Assembly (NCBI GenBank): GCA_016200445.1
Contig: JACQEQ010000254.1
Coordinates: 1 to 8,619, forward strand
Origin: Gammaproteobacteria bacterium
Lineage (GTDB): Bacteria; Pseudomonadota; Gammaproteobacteria; SG8-11
DNA: 8,619 bases
Direction: 5' to 3'
Shown: one piece after another, positions 1 to 6,947 of the stretch
Layout of the letters: each line of letters starts with the position of its first letter
Numbering within the stretch: the stretch's first letter is position 1
The notes under the pieces: generated by a model
The model's input: the letters and a program-made list of their open reading frames with translations, nothing else
Databases searched by the model: none
Told to the model about the DNA's origin: nothing
Position numbers and translations under genes: made by a program

Positions 1-156
1 AAAACCCTGGGCGTGCAGTGCGGCGGCATCCGAAGCTTTGCGTGCGGTGGCAAACACGCGATAGCCGCGCGCCTTCAATCCCGCTGCCACACATGCACCG
101 ATGCCGCTCGAGCAGCCGGTGATCAGTACCGTCCGTGGATCTGTAGTCGTCGTCAC
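1..156 (-). CDS. SDR-family oxidoreductase, N-terminal part (cut by window edge)
   Basis: Reverse-strand reading from a GTG at 156 gives 52 codons that run off the left edge. Residues 13-20 read TGCSSGIG, the glycine-rich NAD(P)-binding motif TGxxxGIG that opens the Rossmann fold of short-chain dehydrogenases, preceded by a short beta strand (TVLI) and followed by an amphipathic helix and a second strand (YRVFATAR). The arginine after the second strand suggests NADP(H), which is inference from the family. The fragment resembles the YbbO-like branch of cytosolic aldehyde/ketone reductases, but the catalytic Tyr-x-x-x-Lys lies outside the window, so substrate cannot be judged. The start is uncertain: an in-frame ATG at 195 would add 13 residues, and neither start has a clear Shine-Dalgarno. 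The shorter form gives the usual few residues before the first strand. It is divergent from the outer-membrane protein gene. Confidence 0.85.
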   Translation of the reverse strand, partial: MTTTTDPRTVLITGCSSGIGACVAAGLKARGYRVFATARKASDAAALHAQGF

Positions 157-213
157 GCAGATGATTGTAGAACATGGCGTCGCGATTTGCGTCATCCGTC
201 GCGTGCGTTATGA

Positions 214-239
214 TCGCCGCTGTTTACTCATAGCGGCGA
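214..239. promoter_or_regulatory. 8-bp inverted repeat just upstream of the outer-membrane protein start
   Basis: Positions 214-221 (TCGCCGCT) are perfectly complementary to 232-239 (AGCGGCGA), with a 10-nt AT-rich spacer. It sits in the divergent gap and ends 8 nt before the ATG at 248, about where a Shine-Dalgarno sequence would be; none is visible. It could be a dimeric repressor operator or an mRNA hairpin near the ribosome-entry site. The sequence alone does not decide. Confidence 0.45.
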
Positions 240-247
240 ATGCGCGC

Positions 248-1396
248 ATGAAAAATATTTTCACCGTGGTGTTGCTCTACGCAGTGTGTGCCGCATTGCC
301 GGTGCACGCCGCAGGGAGTTACATCGGCGCTGCGTTCGGCACGCAACAGGCGACGCTCAACGAACGCGAGCAAGCGCTGGCCGATCGCGTTGCCAGTGAG
401 CAAAACGCCCAAGACGGCAGTGGCTCTTATTCGCTCAAGCCGTGGGGCTGGACCGGAAAAATCTACGGCGGTTATTGGCTCAACGAGCAGTTGGGCATCG
501 AAGCGCAAATTGTCAACCTAGGCAACCTCGATTCAACGCTTGTGTTTGCGCATAAGGACTCGTTCGGAACGATTTCAGGTAAAGCGGCCGACCATACCAG
601 TTTACGCGCAGCGGCAGTCATGCTGACGGGCGTGTTACCTACTCAAGCCGGTTTAGGCTTGACCGGACGACTGGGCTTGACGCGCTGGCGCATGGCGTTT
701 GCAAGCGAACGTGAGTGTACCGACGACGGCGTCACTCCGCGCTGCAAACTATTTGTTGCACAAGGCGCTGCGCGCACTGCTTACGGTACCGGAATTACTT
801 ATGGTTTAGGGCTGATGTATGTGTTGACGCCGCAGCTGAGCGCGCGTGCCGATTGGGATCGCTACAACGACGTCGGCGACAACCATACGGGTGGAAAAAC
901 CGATATCAACACCTTGGTGCTCGGTATTGACTACAACTTCGGCGAAGTGCCGCTGCGCCGACCGTCATCTTTTACCCTGGATACGCGCCGAATCTATTAC
1001 GGCGCCGGGCTGAGCATGAATACGCTGGCCAGCACGCGCTGGGGAATCGGGGCCCAGGTGTTGACTGGCTACGACACCGGGCTCGCCGTCGGCCGCATGG
1101 CGTTGGATGCCGAGCTGGGTTACCTCAACACGGGCAACATGAAGTTCGACACCCGTATGGACTCGCGCGTTGCCACGCGCGCGGCGGGTGTGTGGTTGAG
1201 CGGCGTCGCGCGCGTGCCGGTGAGTCATGGCTGGGAAGCGCTCGGTCGAGTAGGCGGTGACTTCGGAGACGACGCCGGTCTGTTGCTGGGGTTCGGCGCG
1301 GCGCTGGAGTTGACGCGTGATGTAAAGCTGCGTGTCGAATACGTGTTGCGCGAGAACATCGACGCGCTACAAGTGAACGTGATTTACCGGCCGTGA
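248..1396 (+). CDS. Secreted outer-membrane protein with two tandem OmpA-like beta-barrel regions
   Basis: The ATG at 248 gives 382 residues with a clean Sec signal peptide: Lys2, a hydrophobic core (residues 4-18) and a VHA cleavage site after residue 21. The frame stays open back to 101, but that stretch overlaps the divergent SDR gene and would bury the signal peptide, so the shorter start is chosen. Residues about 24-231 look like an OmpA/OmpW-type eight-stranded barrel: alternating strands such as GWTGKIYGGYWL and LGIEAQIVNLG, ending LVLGIDYNF with terminal Phe231. A linker (about 232-247) leads to a second strand-rich part (about 248-382) beginning RIYYGAGLSM, with further strands ALDAELGYL, LLLGFGAALEL and VKLRVEYVL. 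Cys156 and Cys165 lie in a predicted loop and could form a disulfide. The true C-terminus ends YRP, not the aromatic residue usual for BAM substrates. There is no peptidoglycan-binding OmpA domain. The exact role is unknown. Its 3' end overlaps the facing kinase gene by 13 bp. Confidence 0.8.
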   Translation: MKNIFTVVLLYAVCAALPVHAAGSYIGAAFGTQQATLNEREQALADRVASEQNAQDGSGSYSLKPWGWTGKIYGGYWLNEQLGIEAQIVNLGNLDSTLVFAHKDSFGTISGKAADHTSLRAAAVMLTGVLPTQAGLGLTGRLGLTRWRMAFASERECTDDGVTPRCKLFVAQGAARTAYGTGITYGLGLMYVLTPQLSARADWDRYNDVGDNHTGGKTDINTLVLGIDYNFGEVPLRRPSSFTLDTRRIYYGAGLSMNTLASTRWGIGAQVLTGYDTGLAVGRMALDAELGYLNTGNMKFDTRMDSRVATRAAGVWLSGVARVPVSHGWEALGRVGGDFGDDAGLLLGFGAALELTRDVKLRVEYVLRENIDALQVNVIYRP

Positions 1397-2901
1397 AGTT
1401 CGCCGCCAGCCGTATGCAGCGGCAACCAAAAGTAAAACTCCGACCCTTGTCCGCAGACGCTACGGGCGTGAATTTCGCCGCCCAGCATTTTGCAGAAATG
1501 GCCGCAAAGGGCTAAACCCAGGCCGGTGCCTTCGTGTTTGTGGCCCGCGGATTCAACTTGTACGAAAGGTTGAAAGAGTCGCTGTAAATCCGCAGCCGCG
1601 ATGCCTTCGCCGGTATCGCGCACGCTGAAATGAATGTGCTCGGCATCGGCACCGGGCGCCACCGTCACGGTAATCGTGCCATCGTGGGTAAATTTGCAGG
1701 CATTGCTCAGCAAGTTAAACAACACTTGGCGAATGCGGATCGGGTCCGAGCGCATCACCACACCGGTGACGGCGATATATTTTTCCAACCGATTTCGTCC
1801 GCGTCCGAGTAGCGGTTCGATCATGATCAGCGTTTCGTTCACTAATTCACCCGCATCGAACGAGGCCAGATCGAGTGACATCTTGCCGGCCTCGATCTTG
1901 GACAAATCGAGCACGTCATTGACCAGCGACAGCAGATGTAGTCCAGCGCCACGAATCTTGTGTAAGTCGGCGCTGACATGGGTGTTGCCTGCGCTCACGG
2001 CGTCTTCGTCCAGCAATTCGCTGTAACCGATAATGGCATTCAATGGTGTACGCAGTTCGTGGCTCATATTGGCGAGAAAGGCGGACTTCTCACGATTGGC
2101 GGAAGTTGCTTGCAGCATCGCGTGCAACGCATTTTCCTTAGCGCGGCTTTCGAGCTGCAATCGTTGTAAGGCCGTGCCCAGTTCCTGGTTGCGCAGCAGT
2201 AGGTTGCGTTGCGCGTTTTGCATTTCAGCCAGTAGCTTGTTCACGCCGCCATTCAGCACGCCGAATTCGTCGGAGCGATTGTTAGTGATGCGTAGTCCGA
2301 AATCGCGCTCTAGGGTTACACGGTGCATGAACCGCGTCAGATGTAATACCGGGCCGGTGAAGAAGCGTTGAAAAAACGCGGCCGACGCGACCGAGATTAG
2401 TAACAACGCCAGCACGACAACGGCAAGGTAGTTGTAATAATCGCTGATGCTAGCGCTCAGCTTAGCACCGGAAATCGTTAACTCGACCCGGCCGTAGAGC
2501 GTGCCTTGATCAGAGATTTCGCGTGCGATGGCGAAGCGTTCCGCCGGGTTCTCATCGTTGGGCGCTAGATTCGCGACAGTGTCGCGTCGAAACTGAAACA
2601 GCGCTTCGCCGTCCGAGTTGTGCACAACCAGGCTGTGAATTAGTGGAAATGAGGTCAGCTGTTTGGCCAGATTTGCGGCGCTGTCCGGGTCGCCGATCAG
2701 TATGAGTTTGAGAAAGTCGTTCGACATGGCGTCGGCCACCGATTGGGCCTCTAACGTTGCCCACAGGCGTAGCGCGCGCGTGTGTGTGATGGTTTCCATC
2801 GACACCGCGACCAGTGCGACCAGCATTGCGGCGATGAACATCGCGAGTAACAACTGGCCGCGAATCTTCAGACGAAACCAGCGGGCGACGGTGGTGAACA
2901 C
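1384..2901 (-). CDS. Membrane sensor histidine kinase (periplasmic sensor, HAMP, HisKA, HATPase)
   Basis: This 505-residue protein should sense a periplasmic signal and phosphorylate a response regulator. In order: TM1 about 17-35; a periplasmic loop about 36-157, of a size fitting a CHASE8-like or similar small sensor (inference); TM2 about 158-177; HAMP about 178-230; a coiled-coil about 225-272; HisKA with the H-box FLANMSHELRTPLN and phospho-acceptor His281; then the ATPase with N-box around Asn396 and Asn400, G1 box DTGEG (429-433), F-box LFQPFVQVE (442-450) and G2 box GTGLGL (458-463). All catalytic boxes are intact. There is no receiver domain and no response regulator gene in the window, so its partner is elsewhere. 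The start is GTG, 9 bp after the stop of the exported rhodanese gene, without a visible Shine-Dalgarno, suggesting translational coupling. The basic residues before TM1 support this start. Confidence 0.93.
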   Translation of the reverse strand: MFTTVARWFRLKIRGQLLLAMFIAAMLVALVAVSMETITHTRALRLWATLEAQSVADAMSNDFLKLILIGDPDSAANLAKQLTSFPLIHSLVVHNSDGEALFQFRRDTVANLAPNDENPAERFAIAREISDQGTLYGRVELTISGAKLSASISDYYNYLAVVVLALLLISVASAAFFQRFFTGPVLHLTRFMHRVTLERDFGLRITNNRSDEFGVLNGGVNKLLAEMQNAQRNLLLRNQELGTALQRLQLESRAKENALHAMLQATSANREKSAFLANMSHELRTPLNAIIGYSELLDEDAVSAGNTHVSADLHKIRGAGLHLLSLVNDVLDLSKIEAGKMSLDLASFDAGELVNETLIMIEPLLGRGRNRLEKYIAVTGVVMRSDPIRIRQVLFNLLSNACKFTHDGTITVTVAPGADAEHIHFSVRDTGEGIAAADLQRLFQPFVQVESAGHKHEGTGLGLALCGHFCKMLGGEIHARSVCGQGSEFYFWLPLHTAGGELHGR

Positions 2902-2910
2902 AGTGCGTGG

Positions 2911-3843
2911 CTACTTGCCGACGCTGGTCGATGGTGGCGCGGGCGGCTGTGCTGGCGCCACGATCGGTAAAGCCCGATCATTTGCCCATTCCGTCCACGA
3001 GCCGTCGTAGTTGGCGGCATCAATGCCCATGCGACGCAAGTTGAAGTAGGTTCCAGCGGATGCCAGACCGTTATTGCAATAGGTAATCACATGCTTGCTG
3101 GGATCGATTTCACGATAGCTTTGCTGTAACTGCGCGATCGACTTTAAATGTTTAACGCCATTCACCACTTCGAAGGTTTCTTTCACCGGAATATTGGCGG
3201 CAGACGGTATGTGCCCGTAGCGTTGTGCAGTGGATTTCTCGCCGCGGTAATCGGTATTTTCACGCGCATCGATAATCACGGTGTTGCTTTGATTGATCGC
3301 CAGCCGGGTCGTTAATTTGGTGGCCAGCCGGTTGGGCTTCACGGTCGGTACAAAATTGCGCGGTGCTGGGATTACGTTTGTTGTGCTCACCGGCAGTTGC
3401 TGTTGCGTCCAACCGGCATAGCCGCCGTCCAGAGCTACGACACGCGCATGGCCATAGACCTCAAATACCCAGAACACGCGCGCGGCACTGAGAAATTCAC
3501 CTGCGTCATAAACCGCCACCAGAGTTGTTTCGTCGATTCCCGCCTGACTGAAGGCTTTTTTTATTTGCGCCAAGGGTGCAATGAGTGTTTTACCGTTGTC
3601 ATTCAGGAACACGCGCTCGATCGGCAGGCTTACTGCGCCATCGATATGTCCGGCAGCGTAGTCCGCCGAATTTCGCAGGTCGAGTACGCGCAGTTGTGCA
3701 TTGCTCCGATTTATATTGAGCCATTCAGAAGTAACTAGAAATTGGGCGTCCAGCGCATCGGCCCAGCACAGCCTGGGAACCAGGAGGCCGAAGCTCAACA
3801 AGGCGCCGCTAAGCGTGCGGAAAAAGGGGCCAATCAGTGACAT
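2911..3843 (-). CDS. Exported two-domain rhodanese-like sulfurtransferase
   Basis: The ATG at 3843 gives 310 residues and is preceded by GAGAA at suitable spacing. It starts a signal peptide (Arg9, hydrophobic core about 10-23, WADA near 27-30). The frame is open to an ATG at 3963, but that would put 40 residues before the signal peptide, so it is rejected. Two rhodanese domains follow. The N-terminal one (about 35-150) has LDLRNSADYAAGHIDGA and the GGYAGW end motif but carries Asp113 where the catalytic Cys would be (VYDAGE), as expected for the structural domain. The C-terminal one (about 175-292) has the loop CNNGLAS with Cys256 as the likely persulfide-forming residue, and GSWTEW near its end. 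A Pro-rich tail (294-306) closes the protein. It probably acts in the periplasm on thiosulfate or a related sulfane donor; the loop is neither the classic CRKGVT of thiosulfate transferases nor CGSGVT of mercaptopyruvate enzymes, so the donor is open. It is the first gene of a pair with the histidine kinase. Confidence 0.9.
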   Translation of the reverse strand: MSLIGPFFRTLSGALLSFGLLVPRLCWADALDAQFLVTSEWLNINRSNAQLRVLDLRNSADYAAGHIDGAVSLPIERVFLNDNGKTLIAPLAQIKKAFSQAGIDETTLVAVYDAGEFLSAARVFWVFEVYGHARVVALDGGYAGWTQQQLPVSTTNVIPAPRNFVPTVKPNRLATKLTTRLAINQSNTVIIDARENTDYRGEKSTAQRYGHIPSAANIPVKETFEVVNGVKHLKSIAQLQQSYREIDPSKHVITYCNNGLASAGTYFNLRRMGIDAANYDGSWTEWANDRALPIVAPAQPPAPPSTSVGK

Positions 3844-3968
3844 CGTGTTCTCATTCGATTTTGAAATTTCGCGATTACCAAATCTGATATCGGCGAGTAC
3901 GCACGCTTCTTCAGGCAAACACAGAGATACTGCCGCAGAGCCGCCCGCATTTATGTTTGCCAACGTCC

Positions 3969-3996
3969 TTGACCTGGGCTAAAGACTGTATAAAAT
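3969..3996 (+). promoter_or_regulatory. Candidate sigma-70 promoter of lexA-imuA
   Basis: TTGACC at 3969-3974 (5/6 to the -35 consensus) and TAAAAT at 3991-3996 (5/6 to the -10 consensus) are separated by 16 bp. The -10 element lies inside the first SOS box, so bound LexA would block polymerase. Transcription would begin near 4003. Confidence 0.65.
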
Positions 3997-4001
3997 TACA
4001 G
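3986..4001. promoter_or_regulatory. SOS box 1 (LexA operator)
   Basis: CTGTATAAAATTACAG fits the palindromic LexA consensus CTGT-N8-ACAG exactly, with an AT-rich centre. It covers the predicted -10 element of the lexA promoter. This is the beta/gammaproteobacterial operator type and supports autoregulation. Confidence 0.93.
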
Positions 4002-4003
4002 TA

Positions 4004-4019
4004 CTGTATATTTGGACAG
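4004..4019. promoter_or_regulatory. SOS box 2 (LexA operator)
   Basis: CTGTATATTTGGACAG is a second exact CTGT-N8-ACAG match, only 2 bp after box 1 and 18 bp centre to centre. It ends 8 bp before the lexA ATG, over the expected transcription start and leader. Two LexA dimers could bind side by side. E. coli lexA also has two boxes. Confidence 0.92.
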
Positions 4020-4027
4020 TTATCACC

Positions 4028-4624
4028 ATGTCGCTTACCGACCGTCAAGCTGAAATTCTGGAACTGATACGCCGCCACATGGCGGAAGCGGGGCATCCGC
4101 CCACGCGCGCAGAAATTGCCAAGCAGCTGGGGTTTAAATCCGCCAATGCCGCCGAGACACATCTGCGCGCCTTGGCGCGTAAGGGTGCGATTGAGTTGGT
4201 GCCGGGGGCGTCGCGCGGCATTCGGCTCACCGACACCGGCTTGCCGTTGGTAGGGCGGGTTGCGGCAGGGCATCCCATCCTGGCGGAAGAAAATATCGAG
4301 TCCCGCTACCCGGTCGAAGCGGTGTTGTTTCAGCCTCAGGCCGACTATCTGCTGCGGGTGCAGGGCATGAGCATGCAGGGCGCCGGTATTTTGCACGGCG
4401 ACTTGCTAGCCGTGCACCGCACTCCCAATGCCGCCAACGGCCAAATTGTAGTCGCACGGTTAGAAAACGAAGTTACCGTCAAACGTTTCCAGCGGCGTGG
4501 TCAGCATGTGCAGTTGCTGCCGGAAAACCCCGAGTTTGAACCCATCGAAGTGGACCTGCGCCACGATGCTCTGGTGATCGAAGGCATCAGCGTCGGTCTG
4601 ATTCGCACGAGTAAACCACGATGA
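4028..4624 (+). CDS. lexA: LexA, SOS-response repressor and self-cleaving protease
   Basis: The 198-residue protein has the length and layout of LexA. Residues 1-65 form the winged helix-turn-helix DNA-binding domain ([48 protein letters not shown]). The hinge holds the self-cleavage site Ala80-Gly81 in VGRVAAGHP. The C-terminal S24 peptidase domain carries the nucleophile Ser115 in QGMSM and the general base Lys152 in EVTVKRF. These are four residues before the E. coli positions, so cleavage and regulation should be standard: RecA filaments on single-stranded DNA trigger self-cleavage and derepress the regulon. The ATG at 4028 is 8 bp after SOS box 2; no strong Shine-Dalgarno is visible. The stop TGA overlaps the imuA start (ATGA), so the two genes form one operon. 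Confidence 0.98.
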   Translation: MSLTDRQAEILELIRRHMAEAGHPPTRAEIAKQLGFKSANAAETHLRALARKGAIELVPGASRGIRLTDTGLPLVGRVAAGHPILAEENIESRYPVEAVLFQPQADYLLRVQGMSMQGAGILHGDLLAVHRTPNAANGQIVVARLENEVTVKRFQRRGQHVQLLPENPEFEPIEVDLRHDALVIEGISVGLIRTSKPR

Positions 4625-5292
4625 ATATTGCCGAGCCGCAACAACAGCGTATACAACCTATGCCGGTTTGGGGCAGGGTGTCTGAGCGTTCCACACCCAG
4701 TGCAGGTGTGTCTTCCGGCCATAATGCACTGGATGTTGCGCTGGGTGGCAATGGTTGGCAGCAAGCAGAACTGACAGAAATTTTAATTGCCCGCGCAGGC
4801 GTCGGCGAAGTGAGCTTGCTATTACCGGCGGTTGCGCATATTACCCAGCAGAAACGTTGGCTTGCTTTAGTCGCGCCACCGCATCTCCCCTATGCTCCGG
4901 CCTTGGTACAAACCGGTGTGGATTTATCGCGCGTGCTGTTGGTGCATCCGTCCGCGCGGCACGATGCGTTGTCGACAGTCGAACGCGCCCTGCGTGCCGG
5001 TACGTGCGGCGCGGTGCTGGCGTGGTTGGCACATGCCGACTTCACCGCCTTGCGGCGCTTGCAGTTGGCGGCTGAGGCGGGTAATTCCTGGGCGGTGGTG
5101 TTTCGTCCGTTGAGCGTAGCGCAATTGCTTTCCCCTGCCGCGCTGCGGCTCAAGCTCGAGCCACTCAGTGCCAGCGGGCGCACGCTGGCAGTACAAATAT
5201 TAAAACGTCGCGGTGGGGCGCCTTCAGCACGGTTGGTTTTGGATATGGAGCATGCCTCGGGCCGTGATACATCGGGGGCGGTGGCCTCCTGA
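4621..5292 (+). CDS. imuA: ImuA, translesion-synthesis accessory protein (SulA/RecA-like)
   Basis: The 223-residue protein matches the ImuA family: a [22 protein letters not shown] opening (33-54, cf. the LDAxLGGGG stretch of the family), [28 protein letters not shown] (78-95), [30 protein letters not shown] (129-148, followed by LAAEAG) and ILKRRGG near the end. ImuA is a RecA-fold paralogue that, with ImuB and DnaE2, forms the SOS mutasome. The segment at the Walker A position ([10 protein letters not shown], 56-65) lacks the Lys-Ser/Thr pair, so ATP binding in the RecA manner is doubtful. SulA of pseudomonads is related and also lies after lexA, but is shorter and lacks the C-terminal part seen here. 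The ATG overlaps the lexA stop by 4 bp, so it is under the two SOS boxes. imuB and dnaE2, usually next, are absent here. Confidence 0.87.
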   Translation: MNIAEPQQQRIQPMPVWGRVSERSTPSAGVSSGHNALDVALGGNGWQQAELTEILIARAGVGEVSLLLPAVAHITQQKRWLALVAPPHLPYAPALVQTGVDLSRVLLVHPSARHDALSTVERALRAGTCGAVLAWLAHADFTALRRLQLAAEAGNSWAVVFRPLSVAQLLSPAALRLKLEPLSASGRTLAVQILKRRGGAPSARLVLDMEHASGRDTSGAVAS

Positions 5293-5433
5293 GACTTACA
5301 TCCGCCTTGCCGGGATACAGCGCTGTCCGCGATAGCACGATAAATCCCACTTTGAATGGAAATGGCATTTCTCGTATACCGCATACTGTTTGACTATCGT
5401 TTTTAAGATAACCTGCCATCCTTACTTATAACG
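5293..5433 (+). promoter_or_regulatory. Gap between imuA and the glycosyltransferase, with a weak candidate promoter
   Basis: No gene is seen in these 141 bp. A possible sigma-70 promoter has TTGAAT at 5352-5357, a 17-bp spacer and TATACC at 5375-5380, each 4/6 to consensus; it would serve the glycosyltransferase-cysC pair. ACAGCGCTGT at 5317-5326 is a perfect 10-bp palindrome without a T-run after it, so it is not a convincing terminator. The last 30 bp also bear on the damaged glycosyltransferase start. Confidence 0.4.
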
Positions 5434-6339
5434 GTGGTTGAAGAGTGTGTGCGTGCCGCATTACCACAGGCTGCTGAAGTGTGGGTGGTGGACAATGCTT
5501 CAACCGACGGTAGTCTTGAGTTGTGCACGCAACATTTTTCCGGCGATGCAAAATTTAAGCTCGTTCGGAATGCGATCAATCTCGGCTTTGCGCGCGCAAA
5601 CAACCTCGCGCTGATTCAAGCCCGTGGTGATTATCTAGTGCTGCTGAATCCCGATTGCATTATGCCGTCTGATACCTTGATGCGCCTGGTCGAACTAATT
5701 CAGCAGCGTCCGGAGGTAGGAATGGCCGGTTGCTTGATTCGTAACACCGACGGCAGCGAGCAAGCCGGTTGCCGGCGTGCGGTGCCCACACCGTGGCGCA
5801 CGTTGGTGCGGGTACTGCATTTGCACAGATTGTTTCCTCGGCATCACCGTTTTAGTAGTTTTTTGTTGGATCAGGAGCCGCTCCCTAAGGAGCCGGTTGT
5901 TGTTGAGGCGATTTCGGGGGCCTTCATGTTGGTGCGGCGTACTGCGCTACAACAGGTAGGGTTGTTGGACGACGGCTATTTCTTGCACTGCGAAGATTTG
6001 GACTGGTGTATGCGTTTCGCTCAAGCGGGCTGGAAGATTCTATTCGTGCCGCAGGTCGAAGTAGTACACCACAAGGGCACGTGTTCGGCCGGGCGGCCGC
6101 TGGTTGTGTCGTGGCATAAGCACAAGGGCATGGCACGGTTCTACCGTAAATTTTTTCGTAATCAATATCCATTGCCGCTCATGGCGCTGGTGATGGTTTC
6201 GATTTGGCTACGGTTTGGAGTGTTGGCAGCTGTGATAACGATCCGCCGCAGCATGCGAGCGAGTTTTTTTCGAGTTGAAAATACTTCCGTCCCGCCTGTA
6301 CAAACCGGAGAAGTGCGGCAGTTACCGAGGGATCGCTGA
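5434..6339 (+). CDS. Family-2 glycosyltransferase (WbbL/rhamnosyltransferase-like), N-terminus abnormal
   Basis: From a GTG at 5434 this reads 301 residues. It should add a sugar from a nucleotide-sugar donor to a lipid-linked or surface glycan at the inner face of the cytoplasmic membrane. GT-A fold motifs: [12 protein letters not shown] (16-27, donor binding), [18 protein letters not shown] (67-75, NPD in the DxD metal-site position), [10 protein letters not shown], and [10 protein letters not shown] (185-194) with the likely catalytic-base ED. A hydrophobic stretch at about 247-270 may anchor it. The layout resembles WbbL-type rhamnosyltransferases; the donor sugar is not proven. The first beta strand with the NYN/TYN loop expected about 10-20 residues before VVDNAS is missing from this start. 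Upstream, the same frame reads LPSLLIT only as far as a TAA at 5404, with no ATG and no Shine-Dalgarno. The gene may be 5'-truncated or frameshifted. Its TGA shares a base with the cysC ATG. Confidence 0.8.
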   Translation: MVEECVRAALPQAAEVWVVDNASTDGSLELCTQHFSGDAKFKLVRNAINLGFARANNLALIQARGDYLVLLNPDCIMPSDTLMRLVELIQQRPEVGMAGCLIRNTDGSEQAGCRRAVPTPWRTLVRVLHLHRLFPRHHRFSSFLLDQEPLPKEPVVVEAISGAFMLVRRTALQQVGLLDDGYFLHCEDLDWCMRFAQAGWKILFVPQVEVVHHKGTCSAGRPLVVSWHKHKGMARFYRKFFRNQYPLPLMALVMVSIWLRFGVLAAVITIRRSMRASFFRVENTSVPPVQTGEVRQLPRDR

Positions 6340-6947
6340 TGTCATCCAATGTAGTGTGGCACAACGCCACCGTAACACGGGCACGACGCGAAACATTGAA
6401 TGGTCACCGCGGCGTGGCAATCTGGTTTACCGGACTTTCCGGCGCGGGTAAGTCGACGATCGCACATTCGGTAGAAGAGCGGTTGCATCAAGCCGGGTGC
6501 CGTACCATCGTGCTTGATGGGGACAATGTGCGCCATGGTTTATGTTCCGATCTGGGTTTTTCTACGCTGGATCGTACTGAAAATATCCGTCGCATTAGCG
6601 AGACGGTAAAACTGTTTGTCGATGCAGGAGTGATCGTGCTAACGGCATTTATATCGCCGCAACGCGCGGACCGCTTGCGTGCGCGTGAGACATTGGGGGT
6701 CGCAGACTTTATCGAGGTCTACTGCCGGTGTTCGCTTGCGGAGTGCGAGCGCCGCGATGTGAAAGGTCTTTACAAGCGCGCCCGCGCCGGAGAAATAAAA
6801 GATTTCACCGGCATCTCGGCACCTTATGATGAACCGGAGCTTCCCGACGTCACGCTCGACACCCAGGCGTTGTCGGTTGAACAGTGTGTCGAGCACGTCG
6901 TGCAAAATTTGGTAATGCGTGGAGTGTTACCCGGCGGCCGCGTTTAG
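6339..6947 (+). CDS. cysC: Adenylyl-sulfate (APS) kinase
   Basis: CysC phosphorylates adenosine 5'-phosphosulfate at the 3' position with ATP, giving PAPS, in the cytoplasm. The 202-residue length is typical of stand-alone CysC. Visible motifs: P-loop GLSGAGKST (32-40), [10 protein letters not shown] (59-68, APS binding), [11 protein letters not shown] (78-88), TAFISP (102-107), and [20 protein letters not shown] with the lid region [12 protein letters not shown] (155-166). No sulfurylase domain is fused to it and no cysD/cysN lies nearby. The ATG overlaps the glycosyltransferase TGA (TGATG), and GAGG at 6327-6330 is an 8-nt-spaced Shine-Dalgarno, so the two are co-translated. That partner suggests PAPS for sulfated surface glycan as well as, or instead of, cysteine synthesis (inference). 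Its last 4 bp overlap the facing sulfurtransferase gene. Confidence 0.96.
   Translation: MSSNVVWHNATVTRARRETLNGHRGVAIWFTGLSGAGKSTIAHSVEERLHQAGCRTIVLDGDNVRHGLCSDLGFSTLDRTENIRRISETVKLFVDAGVIVLTAFISPQRADRLRARETLGVADFIEVYCRCSLAECERRDVKGLYKRARAGEIKDFTGISAPYDEPELPDVTLDTQALSVEQCVEHVVQNLVMRGVLPGGRV

Noticed and set aside
101..247. Longer N-terminus for the outer-membrane protein
   Set aside because: The extension overlaps the divergent SDR gene, and would place 49 residues before an intact signal peptide.
3844..3963. 40-residue N-terminal extension of the exported rhodanese
   Set aside because: It would put the signal peptide internally; a GAGAA ribosome-binding site precedes the ATG at 3843.
3911..4396. 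161-codon open frame on the minus strand across lexA
   Set aside because: It is antisense to a clearly recognisable lexA, covers both SOS boxes, and its His/Gln/Arg-rich translation shows no domain.
5317..5326. Palindrome ACAGCGCTGT after imuA as terminator or SOS box
   Set aside because: There is no T-run after it, and it reads ACAG...CTGT, the inverse of the SOS consensus, without the 8-bp spacer.
4890..5384. 164-codon minus-strand frame across imuA
   Set aside because: It is antisense to imuA, which has clear family motifs; the translation is Ala/Arg/Ser-rich with no recognisable domain.
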